A stretch of 64,000 nucleotides of DNA from Paenibacillus piscarius (GTDB lineage: Bacteria > Bacillota > Bacilli > Paenibacillales > Paenibacillaceae), in assembly GCF_022234545.1 (NCBI RefSeq), contig NZ_JAIEUI010000018.1, forward strand, positions 90,704 to 154,703, in the 5' to 3' direction. A program made the position numbers and the translations under genes. The notes under the pieces were generated by a model. The model was not told the origin of the DNA. It did not search any database and was given only the letters and a program-made list of their open reading frames with translations. The number at the start of each line of letters is the position of its first letter. The stretch's first letter is position 1. This document shows, piece by piece, positions 59,758-64,000 of the stretch.

Positions 59758-62304
59758 ATGGCTGAACAAAATAACCCGCAAATCAGGGATCGGGACATTG
59801 GCGTTGAAATGCGTGAATCCTTTATGGATTACGCTATGAGCATCATTGTTAGCCGGGCTTTGCCGGATGTGCGGGACGGACTTAAGCCTGTTCACCGACG
59901 CATTTTGTTTGCAATGTCGGAACTTGGAATGTCCTCGGATAAGCCTCACAAAAAATCAGCGAGAATCGTCGGCGAGGTCATTGGTAAATACCACCCTCAC
60001 GGTGACTCGGCGGTCTATGAAACCATGGTGCGTATGGCCCAGGATTTCTCCATGCGCTATATGCTCATAGACGGTCACGGTAACTTCGGGTCCATTGATG
60101 GAGATATGGCTGCAGCGATGCGTTATACCGAAGCGCGGCTATCTAAGATTGCCGGAGAAATGCTCCGTGATCTGAACAAAGAGACGGTTGATTTCGCTCC
60201 CAACTATGACGGTGAAGAGAACGAGCCTGTAGTATTGCCAGCCCGTTATCCTAACCTGCTTGTCAATGGAGTCGGCGGGATTGCGGTGGGAATGGCGACC
60301 AATATTCCTCCGCATAACCTTGGTGAGGTTATTGACGGTGTACAGGCGATGATTAAGAATCCTGATATTACACCTATGGAGCTGATGGAATATATTCAGG
60401 GTCCTGACTTCCCGACAGCCGGTTATATTCTGGGCCGCGAAGGAATCCGTCAGGCCTACCGTACAGGACGCGGATCGGTAACGATGCGCGCCAAAGCGAC
60501 GATTGAAGAGAATAACGGCAAGGCACGGATTATTGTGCATGAGCTTCCTTACCAGGTGAACAAAGCAAGGCTGGTTGAGAAGATTGCGGAGCTGGTGCGT
60601 GAGAAACGGATCGAAGGCATTACCGATCTGCGTGATGAATCGGACCGTACGGGCATGCGTGTAGTGATTGAAATGCGGCGCGATGTAAATCCAAGCGTTG
60701 TGCTTAACAATCTCTATAAGCATACCGCGATGCAATCCACTTTCGGTATTAACATGCTGGCCATCGTTAACAATGAGCCGAAGATTCTGAACCTGCGTGA
60801 TGTGTTGTATCACTACCTGCAGCATCAGATTGAGGTAATCCGCCGCCGGACGATCTTTGATCTGAAGAAAGCGGAGGCCCGGGCGCATATTCTGGAAGGC
60901 TTGCGTATCGCACTGGATCATCTGGATGAAGTAATCGCCCTGATCCGTGCCTCACGCACAACCGATATTGCCCGTGAAGGACTGATCGAAACCTTCAGTC
61001 TGAGCGTGGAGCAGGCCCAGGCGATCCTCGATATGCGGATGCAGCGCCTGACCGGCCTGGAACGCGAGAAGATTGAGAACGAATATAACGAATTGCTCGC
61101 CAAGATTGCGGAATACCGTGAGATTCTGGCGAACGAGCATCTTGTGCTGGAGATCATCAGCAACGAGCTGCAGGAGATTCGTGATAAGTACTCTGATGAC
61201 CGCCGGACCGAGATTACGGTCGGGGAAGAGAGTATTCTTGACGAGGATCTGATCCCGCGTGAAGAAGTGGTGATCACTATTACCCATACCGGCTACATCA
61301 AGCGGCTTCCGGTAAGTACTTACCGCAGCCAGAAGCGCGGCGGACGCGGTGTGATGGGAATGGACACCAAGGACCAGGATTTTGTGGAGCATCTCTTCGT
61401 GAGTAACTCCCATAATTACCTGATGTTCTTCACCGATAAGGGCAAGGTCTACCGGATTAAGGCTTACGAGATTCCGGAGCTTGGACGCACTGCACGGGGA
61501 ACACCGATCATTAACCTGATTCAGATTGAGCAGGGGGAGAAGATCAGTGCGGTCATCCAGGTAGAGGAAGCGGACAGCGACAAATACCTGTTCTTCGCTA
61601 CCCGCGAGGGGATTGTGAAGAAGACGCCTCTGGAAGATTATAATAACATCCGCAAGGGCGGCCTGATCGCGATCAACCTCCGTGAGGAGGATTCCCTGAT
61701 TGAAGTCAAGCTGACCGATGGAGAGCAGAAGCTGATTATCGGTACGGCTCGCGGCATGTCGATTACGTTCTCGGAGAATGATGTGCGCTCCATGGGCCGC
61801 AGTGCTACTGGGGTGAAGGGCATCACGCTGGATGACAATGACCATGTCATTGGAATGGACTGTGTGGACCCGGAACTTGAAGTACTGATCGTAACCTCCA
61901 AAGGTTACGGCAAGCGGACGCCTGCCAGTGACTATCGTTACCAGACGCGGGGCGGGAAGGGCATCAAGACCATCAACCTTACGGATAAGAACGGGCCGGT
62001 TGTCGGACTGAAGGTCGTCAAGCGGGACGAGGACCTGATGATCATTACGACCAGCGGCACCCTGATCCGTACCAGCATGGACGGCATTTCTACGATGGGC
62101 CGTTATGCGCAGGGCGTGAAGCTTATCAATATCCGTGAGGATGATGCAGTAGCTACGCTGTGCAGAGCAGACAAAGAAGAAGATGAGTTATCCGAGCTGG
62201 CTGAAGGCGAAGAAGCTCAGACTCCGGCTGTAGAGGTCGAAGGCGACAATGGCCTGCCTGAAGCAGAAGTGAATACCGATCACCAAGAGGATGATCTGGA
62301 GTAG
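59758..62304 (+). CDS. gyrA: DNA gyrase subunit A
   Basis: An 848-aa protein. It has the winged helix and catalytic tyrosine in AAMRYTEARLSKIA, preceded by GDSAVYETMVRMAQDF (the quinolone-determining region, with S and E at the usual positions). A coiled-coil tower follows. The C-terminal beta-pinwheel carries the GyrA box SQKRGGRGVMGM. The last ~35 residues are strongly acidic, as in other Firmicutes. ATG follows AAGGAGGT. Confidence 0.98.
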   Translation: MAEQNNPQIRDRDIGVEMRESFMDYAMSIIVSRALPDVRDGLKPVHRRILFAMSELGMSSDKPHKKSARIVGEVIGKYHPHGDSAVYETMVRMAQDFSMRYMLIDGHGNFGSIDGDMAAAMRYTEARLSKIAGEMLRDLNKETVDFAPNYDGEENEPVVLPARYPNLLVNGVGGIAVGMATNIPPHNLGEVIDGVQAMIKNPDITPMELMEYIQGPDFPTAGYILGREGIRQAYRTGRGSVTMRAKATIEENNGKARIIVHELPYQVNKARLVEKIAELVREKRIEGITDLRDESDRTGMRVVIEMRRDVNPSVVLNNLYKHTAMQSTFGINMLAIVNNEPKILNLRDVLYHYLQHQIEVIRRRTIFDLKKAEARAHILEGLRIALDHLDEVIALIRASRTTDIAREGLIETFSLSVEQAQAILDMRMQRLTGLEREKIENEYNELLAKIAEYREILANEHLVLEIISNELQEIRDKYSDDRRTEITVGEESILDEDLIPREEVVITITHTGYIKRLPVSTYRSQKRGGRGVMGMDTKDQDFVEHLFVSNSHNYLMFFTDKGKVYRIKAYEIPELGRTARGTPIINLIQIEQGEKISAVIQVEEADSDKYLFFATREGIVKKTPLEDYNNIRKGGLIAINLREEDSLIEVKLTDGEQKLIIGTARGMSITFSENDVRSMGRSATGVKGITLDDNDHVIGMDCVDPELEVLIVTSKGYGKRTPASDYRYQTRGGKGIKTINLTDKNGPVVGLKVVKRDEDLMIITTSGTLIRTSMDGISTMGRYAQGVKLINIREDDAVATLCRADKEEDELSELAEGEEAQTPAVEVEGDNGLPEAEVNTDHQEDDLE

Positions 62305-62315
62305 CAGATATAGGG

Positions 62316-62356
62316 AGCACGGGTTTCTGATTTATAGAGACCCGTGCTTTTTTTTG
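62316..62356 (+). terminator. Terminator of gyrA
   Basis: Stem AGCACGGGT/ACCCGTGCT followed by eight or more T residues. Confidence 0.9.
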
Positions 62357-62407
62357 GAGTATAATTTAGAGCATTACAGGTGTCACCGAACTAAAGGGGC
62401 TGAACGT

Positions 62408-63508
62408 ATGCCGAACATATCCGTCGGAGAGATTCAAGCGGGGGCTAAGATTATTAAGGATGTCATTACTCCTCTTGGAGGGGTGTTATTCAGTAAGGGA
62501 AAGATCATTCTCCCGCGGGATATAGAGATATTGCAGGCTTTTCTGATTGGACAGGTGGAGGTTGAGGGCACTCAGGGGGAAGACAAGGCGGCGGAGCCAG
62601 CCAGACCGGCGGTGAAGCAGCAGGCGGCCCGGGCAGGAGGCTTAATTAACGAGTCCATACTCGCCAAAAGCAATTCCCCGCTTCATGATGAATATGAGAA
62701 GATGCTGGTGCTGATCAAGCAGAGCTACCGGGCAGCGGCGGCTGCAGCCCTTCCTATCTTCGAACTGCGGAGCCAGCTGGAGGTACTGATTACCCATCTG
62801 AAGGATTATCATGTTCTTAAGTTTGCACCGCGTGTCCTGCTGGATCAGGAATATAATTATCATAATGCCGTCTTGTCTGCTCTGACGTCCTACCGAATTG
62901 CCCAGTGGTGCGGATATCCCCAGAAGGATTGGATGCAGGCCGCCTTCGCCGGCTTACTGCATGATATAGGCAATATTAAGGTGGATGAGGCGCTACTGCA
63001 GAAACCGACTCCTCTGACAGGCAGTGAGCTTGAAGAAGTACGCCGGCATACCACCTACGGATATCAGCTCCTGCGCAATGTTACCGCGATTAACGAGGGA
63101 GTCAGACTTGCCGCCCTGCAGCATCATGAGAAGATAGACGGATCTGGATATCCGCTCCGGCTGGATGGCACACAGATTCATTTCTACGCTAAGATCGTGG
63201 CGGTGGCTGATATCTTCCATGCCATGACCCTGGGCAAAGCCTATAGAAAGGCACAGTCGCCTTATCTGGTGCTGGAGCAGCTTCAGAAGGAAAGCTTCGG
63301 TAAGCTTGATCCGGTTATTGTACAAACCTTCATCCAGAAAACAACGGATCTCTACAATGGAACGCGGATACGTCTGAGTGACGGGCGCCACGGGGAGATT
63401 ATCTTTACGGACCGTACTCATCCTACTAGGCCGATGGTTCAGGTAGAAGGTACAATCGTGAATCTGGCCCATGAGCGGGAGCTGCATATCCAGGAGATTA
63501 TTGCTTAA
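62408..63508 (+). CDS. HD-GYP domain protein (probable c-di-GMP phosphodiesterase)
   Basis: A 366-aa cytoplasmic protein. An N-terminal ~60-residue domain (VGEIQAGAKIIKDVITPLGGVLFSKGKIILPRDIEIL, partly) is common on HD-GYP proteins. After an Ala-rich linker the HD-GYP domain has FAGLLHDIGNIKVD (HD motif), RRHTTYGYQLLRNV and HHEKIDGSGYP (GYP motif). The HDxGK lysine is Asn here, as in some active members. The ATG at 62408 follows AAAGGGG. It lies between gyrA and the rRNA operon, with its own terminator. Confidence 0.9.
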   Translation: MPNISVGEIQAGAKIIKDVITPLGGVLFSKGKIILPRDIEILQAFLIGQVEVEGTQGEDKAAEPARPAVKQQAARAGGLINESILAKSNSPLHDEYEKMLVLIKQSYRAAAAAALPIFELRSQLEVLITHLKDYHVLKFAPRVLLDQEYNYHNAVLSALTSYRIAQWCGYPQKDWMQAAFAGLLHDIGNIKVDEALLQKPTPLTGSELEEVRRHTTYGYQLLRNVTAINEGVRLAALQHHEKIDGSGYPLRLDGTQIHFYAKIVAVADIFHAMTLGKAYRKAQSPYLVLEQLQKESFGKLDPVIVQTFIQKTTDLYNGTRIRLSDGRHGEIIFTDRTHPTRPMVQVEGTIVNLAHERELHIQEIIA

Positions 63509-63530
63509 GCCTACTCATGAGCTCAAAAAG

Positions 63531-63584
63531 AAAGCTATGTCATCCAACGGCTGATTCGCCGGCTAGGGGGAGTGACATAGCTTT
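63531..63584 (+). terminator. Terminator of the HD-GYP gene
   Basis: 12-bp stem AAAGCTATGTCA/TGACATAGCTTT with inner GGC/GCC, followed by TTAATATTTCTT. Confidence 0.85.
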
Positions 63585-63691
63585 TAATATTTCTTGAAAT
63601 AATGCTTGTAATGAATCTCTATCCATGGTATATTCTATTTCTGGCCGCGAAACATTGAGGCTAAGCTCGAAAAAGAAGTTAAAAAAAGAGC

Positions 63692-63720
63692 TTGCATCGA
63701 TCGGCTGGATGTGATATATT
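63692..63720 (+). promoter_or_regulatory. rRNA operon promoter
   Basis: TTGCAT and TATATT with a 17-base spacer, ~230 bases before 16S. An A-rich stretch upstream (AAAAAAAGAG) can act as an UP element. Confidence 0.7.
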
Positions 63721-63763
63721 ATAAGAGTTGCTGGTGACGAGAACATCGCCGCCGACAACGAGC

Positions 63764-63941
63764 TTGATCTTTGAAAACTGAACAACGAGTGAGTATCAGA
63801 AATCACCTCGGTGATTTCAAAAATGATGAATTTCACAGCGTCTTGTACGCTTTAGAAATCTCATCTTGAGAATGTAAATTCTCGTCAGATGTTTCAAAAT
63901 GAGCAATCGCTCTTTCTATAAGCGCTTACTTCGGTAAGCGT
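63764..63941 (+). promoter_or_regulatory. rRNA leader with boxA-like antitermination signal and hairpins
   Basis: TTGATCTTTGAAAACT (63764-63779) is the boxA-like motif of Firmicute rRNA leaders. Hairpins GAAATCAC-ctcg-GTGATTTC (63799-63818) and CGCTTAC-ttcg-GTAAGCG (63923-63940) follow before the mature 16S. Confidence 0.75.
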
Positions 63942-63943
63942 CC

Positions 63944-64000
63944 TAATTGGAGAGTTTGATCCTGGCTCAGGACGAACGCTGGCGGCGTGCCTAATACATG
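63944..64000 (+). rRNA. rrs: 16S ribosomal RNA (5' end, partial)
   Basis: AGAGTTTGATCCTGGCTCAG and the following GACGAACGCTGGCGGCGTGC are the universal start of 16S rRNA. The gene runs off the right edge. The mature 5' end is estimated at about 63944. Confidence 0.98.

Overview
The window is the replication-origin region of a low-to-mid GC, endospore-forming Firmicute, most likely Paenibacillus or a close relative. The reasons are gene order and content: rpmH-rnpA-yidC(spoIIIJ)-jag-mnmE-mnmG-rsmG-noc-parA-parB lies on one side of oriC and dnaA-dnaN-yaaA-recF-remB-gyrB-gyrA-rrn on the other. The window also holds the complete walR-walK-yycH-yycI-walJ-htrA operon and sporulation genes (yyaC, a YheC/YheD-type ATP-grasp protein, spoIIIJ). 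The genus is inferred; only the first ~57 bases of 16S rRNA are present.

Layout. 1-4.4 kb: 5' end of a Fur-box-controlled solute-binding lipoprotein, a divergent ArsR/MFS efflux pair, a 55-aa CxxH/CxxC protein and an M3 oligoendopeptidase. 4.58-4.87 kb: a tandem array of hairpin repeats. 5-11 kb: cydABCD (cytochrome bd oxidase and its ABC exporter) behind two Rex-type operators. 11.2-11.7 kb: ydjO-like and cold-shock genes. 12.1-21.1 kb: the WalRK operon with its accessory genes, and an M23 peptidase. 21.4-29.5 kb: a membrane-anchored unknown, purA, dnaB, rplI, gdpP (c-di-AMP hydrolysis), yybS, a MazG-like gene and a CBS gene. 29.6-35 kb: an LCP transferase, an oligopeptide-type binding protein and a MutS2-like protein without its Smr domain, preceded by a structured RNA with two terminators. 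35.5-36.7 kb: rpsF-ssb-rpsR. 36.9-37.9 kb: yjzC, a possible 23-aa peptide, a second hairpin array and tRNA-Ser(CGA). 38-41.9 kb: DUF951, MscS channel, DUF3343, yyaC, DUF4446 and a cysteine-desulfurase-like gene. 42-44.6 kb: parB, parA and noc. 44.9-51.5 kb: rsmG to rpmH. 51.5-54 kb: oriC, with DnaA boxes on both sides of dnaA and a DnaA-trio unwinding element before dnaN. 54.9-63.5 kb: yaaA, recF, remB, gyrB, an ATP-grasp gene, gyrA and an HD-GYP protein. 63.6-64 kb: rRNA promoter, leader and 16S start.

Almost all genes point away from oriC, that is, with replication. The exceptions are the MFS gene, a 68-aa ORF, yjzC (with the possible peptide), yyaC and the ATP-grasp gene. Segregation is fully represented: ParA, ParB, Noc, two perfect parS sites (inside parB and upstream of rsmG) and a 15/16 parS-like site inside cydD.

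Most of the window is conserved core. The least explained items are two same-orientation arrays of a 26-bp inverted repeat at 51-52 bp spacing (one has a 102-bp higher-order period) and the structured RNA plus tandem terminators ahead of the mutS2-like gene.
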